64,000 nucleotides of DNA from Lysinibacillus capsici (lineage in GTDB: Bacteria; Bacillota; Bacilli; Bacillales_A; Planococcaceae). Numbering within the stretch: position 1 is the first letter of the stretch; each line of letters begins with the position of its first letter. Below, piece after piece: positions 7,584 through 15,576 of the stretch. The DNA lies in the NCBI RefSeq assembly GCF_003367505.1, contig NZ_PXXX01000010.1, positions 186,001 to 250,000 on the forward strand, in the 5' to 3' direction. The notes below the pieces were generated by a model that had not been told where the DNA came from, ran no database searches, and saw nothing but the letters and a program-made list of their open reading frames with translations. Made by a program: the position numbers and the translations under genes.

Positions 7584-8603
7584 CACTTTTTTTACAAATA
7601 CTTTTACCACAGGCACCAGAAAAATCGAGACAACTAGTACACGAAAAAGCTGAAAGGCCGTGACAATCGTGACATTTGCATGGACCGAAGCGGCAATAAT
7701 CCCCATTTGATCAAGACCACCAGGAACAATACTTAAAAAGCTTGTCCTAAAATCAAGGCTGTACAACGCTGCCATCACAAATGTTAAACCATAGGCTGCC
7801 CCAATAAAAATGCCCGCCGAAACAAACGCATAAAAGATATGCTTCTTCGATAAATGTAAATCCTCTTTTTTCAATAATAATCCAATATAAATTCCTAGCA
7901 TGAGTTGGGCAATATGCAGAAGCGATAATGGTAATTTTGGCACTTCTATCCCTGCCATATTAACGCCCATTAGTAAAAACACTGGGCCTAGCATATAGCC
8001 TGTTGGAATTTTTAGCTTTTGTGCTAGCCACCCTGCGCCACCACATACCACAAGTATGCCAACAAGGTTCCATGTGTATGTTCCATCAATCATAGAACTA
8101 TTGCCACCTGCCCCTGCCACCATTAAAGGAACAAAGCCAACGATTAAAAGAACGCGAAGGATTTGAAAGAATGTGATGACCACCATATCCATCTCTTGTT
8201 GCTCTTCCGCAAATGCCACAACCTGCGACATGCCCCCAGGAACACAACACGTTAAGGCAGTCGCAAAATCTAAATCTGTCCGCTTGGCAACAAGGAAACT
8301 TACCGCAAAAAACAACAAAATAAATATGATATTTAACACGACCATGCTTCCTAAAAAAAGCTTGATGTCCTGTACAGCTTCTGGTGTAAAGGCATAGCCG
8401 ATAGAATAACCTGCTACGACTAAACCAAAATTGCGGAAAAAATGATGCCATTTTAATTGGACGTTGGTGGATAGCTGCACGATGAGCACCGCTGTAATCG
8501 CTCCTAACAGCCAAGGCATCGGTATATGGAAAAATTGAAAAACTACAGCACCTATTAAACCAATGCATAATGTGATGAGCATATGCTTATCAAAAATAAA
8601 CAT
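7575..8603 (-). CDS. AbrB-family (COG3180/PF05145) membrane protein
   Basis: 342 residues with about ten hydrophobic segments arranged as two homologous halves. Each half contains a PWLLGA or GYMLGP turn and a CVPGGMSQV or IVPGGLDQMG signature. This duplicated fold is the PF05145 family, named after an ammonia-monooxygenase-related or AbrB label but actually a polytopic inner-membrane protein of unsettled transport role. Despite the name it has no relation to the AbrB DNA-binding regulator. It is monocistronic: its own terminator lies downstream and a repeat-containing spacer upstream. Substrate unknown. Confidence 0.85.
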   Translation of the reverse strand: MFIFDKHMLITLCIGLIGAVVFQFFHIPMPWLLGAITAVLIVQLSTNVQLKWHHFFRNFGLVVAGYSIGYAFTPEAVQDIKLFLGSMVVLNIIFILLFFAVSFLVAKRTDLDFATALTCCVPGGMSQVVAFAEEQQEMDMVVITFFQILRVLLIVGFVPLMVAGAGGNSSMIDGTYTWNLVGILVVCGGAGWLAQKLKIPTGYMLGPVFLLMGVNMAGIEVPKLPLSLLHIAQLMLGIYIGLLLKKEDLHLSKKHIFYAFVSAGIFIGAAYGLTFVMAALYSLDFRTSFLSIVPGGLDQMGIIAASVHANVTIVTAFQLFRVLVVSIFLVPVVKVFVKKVKT

Positions 8604-8663
8604 GGTAGCAACCCCTTCAACTCGATAAGCCTATTATGACCTTTATAAACCGCTTTTTCTACT

Positions 8664-8747
8664 GGACCGACTTTTGAGCTGATTGCTATCGTTGAAAAAG
8701 AACCTGTTATCCAACAAATAAAACCTCTTATCGAACAATTTATCCTT
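8664..8747. repeat. Degenerate 21-bp tandem units (second cluster)
   Basis: GCTATCG, GTTATCC and CTTATCG motifs start at 8685, 8706 and 8727, exactly 21 bases apart. A weaker unit at 8664 carries CCGACTTTTGA. Sequence and period resemble the cluster at 3274-3357. It lies between divergent genes. Confidence 0.55.
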
Positions 8748-8808
8748 GCTAAAATTTTCTATGCTACATTAGTAATACCTGATTCAGCGTTTTTAAAGGA
8801 GGCCTCCT

Positions 8809-9258
8809 ATGAAAATTCATTTAACCATCAATCATGAGCTCGAGGAAACTGAGATTCATATTCATGCCAAGGAATATAATGAGCAAATTGAAAGATTGAT
8901 GAGACAGCTTCAAACATCCCAAAGTACGATGCTAGATGGGTATGACCAACAAGAAATTCATCTCTTAAAAATTTCCGATATTTATTCCATTTACGCAGAG
9001 GATGCCAAAGTATTTTTACAGACAGATGAGCAAGAGTTTGAGTCCAAGCGAAAATTATATGAGCTTGAGGCTCAGCTCGCCAAAGATTTTGTACGCGTGA
9101 GTAAGTCTACACTCGTCAATATCCATAAAATATCCTCTATTCAAATGGGCAAAATCGGCACTACACAGCTATTACTTGAAAATGACGTAGCCATTCATGT
9201 CAGTCGAAAATATTTAAAAGAATTAAAGAGACACTTAGGTATTGGGAGGGATTCATAG
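8809..9258 (+). CDS. LytTR-domain transcriptional regulator
   Basis: 149 residues. A short N-terminal region (about 1-45) is followed by a LytTR DNA-binding domain with the hallmark IHLLKISDIYSIYAEDAKVF, the FVRVSKSTLVNI recognition region and the C-terminal VSRKYLKELKRHLG. There is no receiver domain, so it is a stand-alone LytTR protein. Such genes commonly precede a DUF3021 membrane protein and an ABC exporter, exactly as here, and regulate that operon. ATG follows AAAGGAGGCCTCCT. Start overlap and spacing with the next three genes indicate one transcript. Confidence 0.9.
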   Translation: MKIHLTINHELEETEIHIHAKEYNEQIERLMRQLQTSQSTMLDGYDQQEIHLLKISDIYSIYAEDAKVFLQTDEQEFESKRKLYELEAQLAKDFVRVSKSTLVNIHKISSIQMGKIGTTQLLLENDVAIHVSRKYLKELKRHLGIGRDS

Positions 9259-9259
9259 C

Positions 9260-9661
9260 ATGAAGTATTTACGCATGATGATTATCGGTCTACTCATTTC
9301 CCTTAGCTCCTCTTATGTCTTAGTGACACTTAGCGTCCTATCAAATAATGCGGTGGCCTCAGGAACAGAATTATCGGAGCAAATTGTGATCGCGGCCATC
9401 CTTGGCATTGCCATTGGTTTGCTATCCGTCATTTTTGATATGGAGCAATTGCCTTTTACAGTTCAGCTTCTTCTCCATTTAGTAGCGGTGACAGCATGTG
9501 TACTAACCGCAGGCTATTTTGGTAGCTGGTTTGATTCAGGGGTATGGTATGTACTTATTGCGGAAGCCATTATTTACTTGATTGTTTGGTGTATTCTATA
9601 TGTTCTTCAATTAAATGATATTGAAAAAATCAATAAAGAAATTCAAAAGAGAAGGGATTAA
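9260..9661 (+). CDS. DUF3021-family membrane protein
   Basis: 133 residues from the ATG at 9260, which sits 11 bases behind GGGAGGG; an in-frame upstream ATG at 9242 lacks a ribosome site. Four membrane helices are visible (about 5-25, 40-58, 68-88, 96-117), with a charged cytoplasmic tail (NDIEKINKEIQKRRD). DUF3021 proteins nearly always accompany a LytTR regulator and are thought to modulate it or the linked ABC transporter. The one-base gap after the LytTR stop shows coupling. Confidence 0.85.
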   Translation: MKYLRMMIIGLLISLSSSYVLVTLSVLSNNAVASGTELSEQIVIAAILGIAIGLLSVIFDMEQLPFTVQLLLHLVAVTACVLTAGYFGSWFDSGVWYVLIAEAIIYLIVWCILYVLQLNDIEKINKEIQKRRD

Positions 9662-9667
9662 CCACTT

Positions 9668-10588
9668 ATGACGTTTGCGATAAAAGTTGAAAATTTATGT
9701 AAGCAGTATGGAGAACAGCAAGCTGTCAAAGGTATTTCTTTTACAGTCGAACAAGGCACCCTATTCGCTTTTTTAGGTGAAAACGGTGCAGGTAAATCTA
9801 CAACGATTGAAATACTTTGTACTTTACTAAAAAAATCGAGTGGTCAAGTAACTATTAATGGTTTCACACTCGACGCAAGCAATGATAACGCGGATATCCG
9901 TAAATCTATTGGTGTCGTTTTCCAGCAAAGTCTATTAGATGAGCGATTAACTGTACGTGAAAATATCCTCCATCGAGGTAAAACATATGGCTTATCGAAA
10001 GCACAGCTTACCGATAACTATCAATTTGTTTCCACCTATTTGCATTTAGAGGATATTGAAGAGAAAAAATATGGAACATTATCAGGGGGACAAAAAAGGC
10101 GAGCAGATATTGCTCGTGCACTGATTCATCGTCCAAGTATTTTATTTCTGGATGAACCTACAACGGGTTTAGATCCACAAACACGTCAATTTGTTTGGCA
10201 GGCGATTAAACAACTTCAACTGGAAACCAATATGACTGTTTTTTTAACGACCCACTATATGGAGGAAGCGGCAGTCGCTCACCAAGTCACTGTCTTAAAG
10301 CAAGGTAAAATTGTTGCACAGGGAACGCCCGATGCACTAAAAACAAAATATGCCTATGATTCAATGGCTCTCGTTTTTCAAAATGCACAGGAGGGTGTGA
10401 AATTTCTTGAGGAAAATGCGATCTCCTACACAGAGAATCAAGGGATATACACCATCCGTTTAACTTCTACCTTACAAGCACTTCCCCTTTTAAAAAAAGC
10501 TGAGCCACTTATCGCCTCCTTCGAAGTCATTAAAGGATCAATGGATGATGTCTTTCTTCATATTATGGCAGAGGAGGAGGTTGCGTAG
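9668..10588 (+). CDS. ABC transporter ATP-binding protein (DrrA-like exporter)
   Basis: 306 residues. Walker A GENGAGKST (about 38-46), Q-loop VVFQQS, signature LSGGQKRR, Walker B ILFLDEPTTGLD and switch His in FLTTHYMEEA are all intact. The C-terminal extension (about 220-306) is the DUF4162-like region of DrrA-type export ATPases. It would energise the permease encoded one base downstream. With the LytTR/DUF3021 context it looks like an autoregulated drug, lipid or peptide exporter; the substrate cannot be inferred. Confidence 0.92.
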   Translation: MTFAIKVENLCKQYGEQQAVKGISFTVEQGTLFAFLGENGAGKSTTIEILCTLLKKSSGQVTINGFTLDASNDNADIRKSIGVVFQQSLLDERLTVRENILHRGKTYGLSKAQLTDNYQFVSTYLHLEDIEEKKYGTLSGGQKRRADIARALIHRPSILFLDEPTTGLDPQTRQFVWQAIKQLQLETNMTVFLTTHYMEEAAVAHQVTVLKQGKIVAQGTPDALKTKYAYDSMALVFQNAQEGVKFLEENAISYTENQGIYTIRLTSTLQALPLLKKAEPLIASFEVIKGSMDDVFLHIMAEEEVA

Positions 10589-11463
10589 TGGAAGCATTAA
10601 TTAGTTTAGTTCTGCGTAATAACAAAATATTTAGACGGGATAAAACACAGGTGTTCTTCTCCCTACTGTCAGTCATTATTGTCATTGTGTTGTACGCTGT
10701 CTTTCTCCAAAAAATGCAGGTAGATGCCATTGAACAACTAACAGAAGCTACACCTGAATTGATCACCATGGTCAATGAGTGGCTAGTAGCAGGTTTACTA
10801 TCCATGATTGCTGTTTCGACTACACTTGGTGCCTATGGTATCGCTGTTAAAGACCAAGAATCCAAAGTACAAGCCGACTTTTTAACAGCTCCTCTTTCTC
10901 GTGCAACTATTCAGTTGAGCTATGTGCTCAATGCATTTATTATCGGCTGTATTTTTTCCTTTATTGCGCTCCTTGGCTGTGAAATCTTTATTGTCACAAC
11001 GGGAGGTAAGATTCTAAGTTTTGGGGATTTTATTCAGGTATTGAGCATACTGTTTTTATCTGTCTTGCTTGCGAGTGTTTTTAATTTATTTCTTTCGTTA
11101 TTTGTGTCGACCCAAAATGCTTTCTCAACACTCGGCACAATTGTTGGTACATTACTTGGATTTTTATGTGGTGTTTATGTACCTCTTGGAGCTCTACCAA
11201 GCTTTGCACAACATATAATCATGTACTTTCCAATTAGCCATACAACACTATTATTACGCAATGCATTTATGGAGAGCTCTATTGCAAATGTTTTTGATGG
11301 TGTGCCCGTTTCTTATGTGGAAGATTATAAAATGAATTATGGCATTGTTTATGAACTAAATGGACATATACTTAGCTCCACAACAAGTCTAATTGTGATT
11401 GTCTGTACAATTGTAGTTCTTTCTCTAGCATCTATGATCTTATTTAAGAGAAAGTATAACTAA
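10588..11463 (+). CDS. ABC-2-type transporter permease
   Basis: 291 residues from a GTG at 10588 that shares its first base with the stop of the ATPase gene. Six hydrophobic segments are visible (near residues 27-47, 69-88, 110-135, 150-170, 180-205, 265-285), with a conserved GALPSFAQHIIMYFPISH loop near 205-222. This is the ABC-2 exporter fold and completes the LytTR-DUF3021-ATPase-permease operon. An intrinsic terminator follows 20 bases after the stop. Confidence 0.9.
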   Translation: MEALISLVLRNNKIFRRDKTQVFFSLLSVIIVIVLYAVFLQKMQVDAIEQLTEATPELITMVNEWLVAGLLSMIAVSTTLGAYGIAVKDQESKVQADFLTAPLSRATIQLSYVLNAFIIGCIFSFIALLGCEIFIVTTGGKILSFGDFIQVLSILFLSVLLASVFNLFLSLFVSTQNAFSTLGTIVGTLLGFLCGVYVPLGALPSFAQHIIMYFPISHTTLLLRNAFMESSIANVFDGVPVSYVEDYKMNYGIVYELNGHILSSTTSLIVIVCTIVVLSLASMILFKRKYN

Positions 11464-11481
11464 ATATGAGCCAACCATTTT

Positions 11482-11513
11482 ACACATCGTTTAGAATACG
11501 ATGTGTTTTTTAT
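11482..11513 (+). terminator. Intrinsic terminator of the LytTR/ABC operon
   Basis: ACACATCGT / ACGATGTGT hairpin followed by TTTTTTATT. Confidence 0.85.
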
Positions 11514-11598
11514 TGCTTTAATACAAACATTTTGTTATTTTAAATATTAAACAACAAACAAAATTAGAATTCGTTTGTTTTATCAAGGAGGTATTGCA

Positions 11599-12354
11599 AT
11601 GGATGTAAATGAATTATTTTGGCAAGCTCCTATCGATGATCTAAAAAAGGGATATATCGATCAAGCGACACACTTCACCTGCCTACTATGCGGTGAAAAA
11701 GTAGAAAAAGGCATTATTTATCCTCAAGAGGGCTTATTATATGAAGCAGAGAAAATGATGCAACACCATATTACATTGGCTCACCATTCTGTTTTTCATT
11801 ATTTAAACGGTCTCAATAAAAAAATGACAGGCTTAACAGAACATCAAAGTCATATTTTACGCTTATTTTATGAGGGAAAATCAGATCAGGAGATAAAAGA
11901 AGAATTAGAGATTGGCAGTGCCACCACGATTCGCCATCACCGTTTTGCTTTAAAAGAAAAGGAACGCCAAGCCAAAACATTGATGGTGATGATGGAGTTA
12001 CTAAAAGAACAAGATCAGAAGGAGGAACCATTTGTGCCTATTCATAAAACAGCTACTATGGTCGACGATCGCTATAACGTAACCCTCACGGAAGAACAGC
12101 AATTATTAGAGAAGCTATTTCCAAACGGTGTTGGCAAGGAACTGGTTCGCTTTCCAAAGCGCGAAAAACAGAAAATTGTAGTGCTACGTGCAATTGCAAA
12201 TCTTTTTGACCAAGAAAAGCATTATACTGAAAAAGAATTAAATGAAGTGATTAAACCGATGTATGAAGACTATGTACACATACGTCGTTACTTAATTGAA
12301 TACGGTTTTCTTGACCGGAAAGCAGATGGCAGTGCCTATTGGGTAAAAAAATAA
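11599..12354 (+). CDS. DUF2087-domain transcriptional regulator with zinc-finger-like N-terminus
   Basis: 251 residues from the ATG at 11599, 9 bases behind AAGGAGG; a longer frame at 11575 is less likely. The N-terminus has FTCLLCGEKV followed by HHITLAHH, a possible Cys2-His zinc site. The middle (about 75-125) is a LuxR/sigma-like helix-turn-helix (LRLFYEGKSDQEIKEELEI, then TIRHHRFALKEK). The C-terminus (about 165-250) is DUF2087, with GKELVRFPKREKQKIVVL and VHIRRYLIEYGFLDR. A DNA-binding regulator is likely. The GIY-YIG gene 17 bases downstream is a recurrent partner. Confidence 0.85.
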   Translation: MDVNELFWQAPIDDLKKGYIDQATHFTCLLCGEKVEKGIIYPQEGLLYEAEKMMQHHITLAHHSVFHYLNGLNKKMTGLTEHQSHILRLFYEGKSDQEIKEELEIGSATTIRHHRFALKEKERQAKTLMVMMELLKEQDQKEEPFVPIHKTATMVDDRYNVTLTEEQQLLEKLFPNGVGKELVRFPKREKQKIVVLRAIANLFDQEKHYTEKELNEVIKPMYEDYVHIRRYLIEYGFLDRKADGSAYWVKK

Positions 12355-12371
12355 GAAAGTAGGTTATAAAA

Positions 12372-12713
12372 ATGGATCATAAAAAAGAGTTAAAAGAAAT
12401 GTATAAAGAGATGAAAATTGAAGCTGGCGTTTTTACAATGACCAATACACAAACAGGCAAATTATTTGTGGGGAGCTTTAATAATTTAAAGCGTTTAAAT
12501 GGCTTTCAATTTATGCTAAAAACCAATACACATACGAACAAGGTGCTTCAGGCAGATTACAATTTATATGGTCAAGAAGCTTTTGAGGTGGAAATCGTTG
12601 AGTATTTAAAGAAAAAAGAAGAAGGCTATTTCGATGAAAAAAAAGAGCTCGAAAAGCTGGAGCAAAAATGGCTTGAGACACTAAAACCTTATGGTGAGCA
12701 TGGTTATAATTAG
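12372..12713 (+). CDS. GIY-YIG nuclease-family protein
   Basis: 113 residues. The GIY-YIG core appears as GVFTMTN...GKLFVGS (about 19-36), followed by the family's small helix and the ADYNLYGQEAFEVEIVEYL block (about 60-78). The usual YIG is replaced by FVG and the first Tyr by Phe, so nuclease activity is uncertain. Such short single-domain proteins occur next to DUF2087 regulators in Bacillaceae. It is likely translated from the same mRNA, which ends at the hairpin just downstream. Confidence 0.8.
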   Translation: MDHKKELKEMYKEMKIEAGVFTMTNTQTGKLFVGSFNNLKRLNGFQFMLKTNTHTNKVLQADYNLYGQEAFEVEIVEYLKKKEEGYFDEKKELEKLEQKWLETLKPYGEHGYN

Positions 12714-12717
12714 TCAT

Positions 12718-12750
12718 TAGCGCATTTGCCAAAAAGGTAAATGCGCTATT
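12718..12750. terminator. Intrinsic terminator
   Basis: TAGCGCATTTGCC pairs with GGTAAATGCGCTA. It lies between convergent genes; the T run is short (TTCATT). Confidence 0.7.
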
Positions 12751-12752
12751 CA

Positions 12753-13133
12753 TTACTTGTTTGATGGGTTGCCAATCAATTGAATTTCCTGCTGTGCTTT
12801 CTTCATTAATTTATTGAAAACAAGTTCATACGAATGCTTAATAAGATTCTCTACCAAATCCATCGGGACATCCTCAGCATCCATATAAATGGAATTCCAA
12901 TGGGTTTTATTCATATAGTAACCAGGTATAATGCTTGCATAGGCTTCTCGTAATTCCTCCGCTCGAGAAGGCTCACATTTCAATGTAAGAACAGGCTTAC
13001 CTGTTCTATTTCCTCCAAGCATGGCATACATTTTTCCACCGATATGATAGCGATCTGCTTGCCACTCCTCTTGATAGTCATACGTTGTTCCATGAAGCTG
13101 TATACAGTAAGCATGAATTATTTCTTTTTCCAT
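12753..13133 (-). CDS. MmcQ/YjbR-family protein
   Basis: 126 residues from the ATG at 13133 (MEKEIIHAYC), which has a weak GGGGA ribosome site. An alternative start at 13166 would fall inside the neighbouring terminator hairpin. Family marks are YMNKTHWNSIYMDAEDVP (about 78-95) and LIKHSYELVFNKL near the C-terminus, with the KPVLTLKCEP strand. MmcQ/YjbR proteins have a CyaY-like fold and are called DNA-binding in databases, but their role is unknown. Confidence 0.85.
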   Translation of the reverse strand: MEKEIIHAYCIQLHGTTYDYQEEWQADRYHIGGKMYAMLGGNRTGKPVLTLKCEPSRAEELREAYASIIPGYYMNKTHWNSIYMDAEDVPMDLVENLIKHSYELVFNKLMKKAQQEIQLIGNPSNK

Positions 13134-13155
13134 CTTTACAATCCCCGTCCCCTCA

Positions 13156-13204
13156 AATAAAAACACACGTTCGATTATGGTAAGTATAACCTAAAACGTG
13201 TGTA
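13156..13204 (-). terminator. Terminator of the YitT-family gene
   Basis: On the minus strand ACACACGTT (13203-13195) pairs with AACGTGTGT (13171-13163), followed by TTTTATTT. The loop contains TATACT, a possible -10 for the MmcQ gene. Confidence 0.65.
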
Positions 13205-13214
13205 GAGAATAGCA

Positions 13215-14033
13215 TTATTTAGTTGTACCACGGTCAAACATTCCGATTACTTCCGTCGTCTGTAAAATATTCACAAACGACTTTGGATCAGTCTCCTTAA
13301 TCGTGCTTTTCACATCAGCTAGTTGGTAACGCGTAATAACAGTAATTAATACTTTCCGACCCTCGCCTGAATACGCTCCCTTTGCATCGATAATCGTTAC
13401 TCCACGATGTAGCTTTTCTAATAGTTGCTGTTTGACCTCGTCCCCTTTACTCGTAATAATCATCAACGTTAATTTAATATGGCTTGTATGAATTGTATCC
13501 ACTACTTTTCCAGTTGCATAAATGGACACAAGGGTTAACAACGCCGCATCCCAGCTAAAGACAAAGCCAGAAGCAGCAACTACGATTCCATTCATAGCAG
13601 CAATTAACGTACCGAGCGGAAAATCACGTTTCCGGCTAAGTAGCATAGCAATTATATCAAAGCCCCCTGAGGAGCCAGCTGCTCGGAAAATCATGCCCAT
13701 TGCAAACCCTACAATAACACCACCAAATAAGGACGCGAGGATTGGCTCTTGTGTCGCTTTGTGTATTGGAATAATATATAAACTCACTGACAACACAGCC
13801 ACCGAAAGAATGGTGTAGCTAATAAATCGCTTGCCGAGCTTCATCACACCTAAAATCAGTAAAGGCAGGTTAAGCAGTAAATTTAACACGCCTGTATTTA
13901 AAGGGGTAATAATCCCAAGCATGATGGCAATACCACTCAACCCACCACTCAAGATTTCATGGGGAATCAATAAATAATTATAGGCAAAGGCCACTAAAAT
14001 GGAAGAAAGTGTAATTATAATCACATTTCGCAT
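13215..14033 (-). CDS. YitT-family membrane protein (DUF161 + DUF2179)
   Basis: 272 residues. Five or six membrane helices occupy residues 1-165, with the family signature RAAGSSGGFDIIAMLLSRK (about 118-136). A cytoplasmic DUF2179 domain follows (about 190-270; GVTIIDAKGAYSGEGRKVL). The ATG at 14033 has GGGGA 8 bases upstream; an earlier in-frame ATG at 14051 does not. The family is widespread in Bacillota with no settled biochemical role; transport or sensing of a small ligand by DUF2179 is the usual suggestion. Confidence 0.9.
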   Translation of the reverse strand: MRNVIIITLSSILVAFAYNYLLIPHEILSGGLSGIAIMLGIITPLNTGVLNLLLNLPLLILGVMKLGKRFISYTILSVAVLSVSLYIIPIHKATQEPILASLFGGVIVGFAMGMIFRAAGSSGGFDIIAMLLSRKRDFPLGTLIAAMNGIVVAASGFVFSWDAALLTLVSIYATGKVVDTIHTSHIKLTLMIITSKGDEVKQQLLEKLHRGVTIIDAKGAYSGEGRKVLITVITRYQLADVKSTIKETDPKSFVNILQTTEVIGMFDRGTTK

Positions 14034-14120
14034 AATGCTATCCCCTATCAATCAACGACCAATTTTTGATACATCTTTGTCATAGACTACCCAATTTACA
14101 CTCCTGAAAAACCTATCCTC

Positions 14121-15407
14121 TTACTTTTTCTTCTGTTCTTCCTTTAAAGGCATATTTTGTTTATGTTCCCCTGTATCCGCAACTTTATAGATTCGCTCAA
14201 GCATCGGTGGATGTGTATAACGGAACCACTTCACTAAGAGTGGCGGGTTCACTTCACTTAAGCCTGAAATCGTTAGCTTTTGAAATGCTGTTACAGCCGC
14301 TTCTCGATCATTCATAAGGTTAATAGCATATTGATCGGCTCTCGTTTCTTGATATCTCGATATAAAATTGGATACTGGATTGGAAGCAAATAGTAAAATA
14401 GAAGTAATGAGTAAAAATAATGGATAGGAACGAATGCTACTGATTTTATTAATTTTTAAAACCTGTCCATATCGTGAAATCAAGCGACGCATAATTTTCG
14501 CTGTTAGCCATAGCCCTATTAACATTAAGAATAAATAGCCTGCAATGCCAAAATAAATATGCTTTTCAACATAATGTCCCATTTCATGTGCCATGATAAA
14601 TAAAATTTCATTGTCCGTTAGTCTATTTAATGTAGTATCCCATAGCACAATTCTCGAATTGCTCCCAATTCCTGTCACATAAGCATTTAAAGCATTTGTC
14701 TTTTCTGCCATGTTGACCTCATAAACATGCTCTGCTGGAATATTGGCCTGTGTAGCAAGTGAAAGTATCTTTGTTTCCAGTTCTTTATTTTTTAGTGGAT
14801 AAAAATCATTGTACAAAGGATCAATGACAACTGGCTGAATGAACATCACAAAGATTGTAAAGGGGATAGTTAAAAGCCAAGCATAGAGCCACCATCTTTT
14901 TTCGCTCTTTTTAATGAGCCAATAAATCACCGTAACAATAATCAAGCTAGTACCAAAATTCACCCAAAAATCAATGACACCATCCTTCATCCAAGATGCA
15001 AATGCTTGTGTACTGATGCCATAGCTTTTGCTTAGATGATAGCGATAATAATCAAGCGGGAATAGCACAATATAGAGCAATAAAGATAATAGGAATAAGT
15101 AACCCGCATTTTGCAATAGCTTCCACTTCGTTTGGGAGGTCGTCACTTTTTCGAAATAACGAGATACACCCAATAGTAAAATCAAGAAGTAAATAAGCCA
15201 TTCTAAAGGTGTGGCTACAAAGAATACAAAGTTCCGTATTTTTGAATATTCACCACTTAAAAAAAGCTCCTTGCCAGACATAAACATCACTGGATCTGCC
15301 GCCGTTCCTTGTAAGGCACTTGGTATTTTACCACCACCGCTGTGGAAAATATACCAGTACATACAAAGCACGTAAACACCGAAAAGTAGTAGTGTAACAA
15401 TGCCCAT
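14121..15407 (-). CDS. M48-family membrane zinc metalloprotease (Ste24/CAAX prenyl protease type)
   Basis: 428 residues. Several membrane helices surround the zinc motif HEMGH (about 273-277). The third ligand is probably the Glu in SRYQETRADQYAINLM (about 350). VNMAEKTNALNAYVTGIGSN is the typical substrate-groove strand of the family. It resembles B. subtilis YhfN and eukaryotic Ste24, which cleave membrane-associated peptides; no prenylated substrate is known in bacteria, so membrane protein quality control is the likelier job. It is transcribed alone, upstream of YitT. Confidence 0.9.
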   Translation of the reverse strand: MGIVTLLLFGVYVLCMYWYIFHSGGGKIPSALQGTAADPVMFMSGKELFLSGEYSKIRNFVFFVATPLEWLIYFLILLLGVSRYFEKVTTSQTKWKLLQNAGYLFLLSLLLYIVLFPLDYYRYHLSKSYGISTQAFASWMKDGVIDFWVNFGTSLIIVTVIYWLIKKSEKRWWLYAWLLTIPFTIFVMFIQPVVIDPLYNDFYPLKNKELETKILSLATQANIPAEHVYEVNMAEKTNALNAYVTGIGSNSRIVLWDTTLNRLTDNEILFIMAHEMGHYVEKHIYFGIAGYLFLMLIGLWLTAKIMRRLISRYGQVLKINKISSIRSYPLFLLITSILLFASNPVSNFISRYQETRADQYAINLMNDREAAVTAFQKLTISGLSEVNPPLLVKWFRYTHPPMLERIYKVADTGEHKQNMPLKEEQKKK

Positions 15408-15528
15408 TTTTTTCGCTATGTTATTTCCCCCTCATATCACCCAAAGTTCGTCCTATAGTAAGTGTAAGCGAAATTATCAAAGTTAGAACAAACATGGACC
15501 TACTTTTTTAATCTCTCTGTTGCCAAAG

Positions 15529-15563
15529 AAAAATTTCGCCTCATTTCTATATGAGGCGAAATC
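15529..15563 (-). terminator. Terminator of the ABC importer/MBL/CYTH operon
   Basis: Minus-strand hairpin ATTTCGCCTCAT / ATGAGGCGAAAT followed by TTTTTC, just beyond the last gene of the operon. Confidence 0.85.
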
Positions 15564-15576
15564 ATTATCGTCCTAT

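Noticed and set aside
8098-8568. 156-codon frame overlapping the AbrB-family membrane protein
   Set aside because: Composition is unnatural (Cys/Arg/Phe-rich) and the other frame encodes a clear family member.
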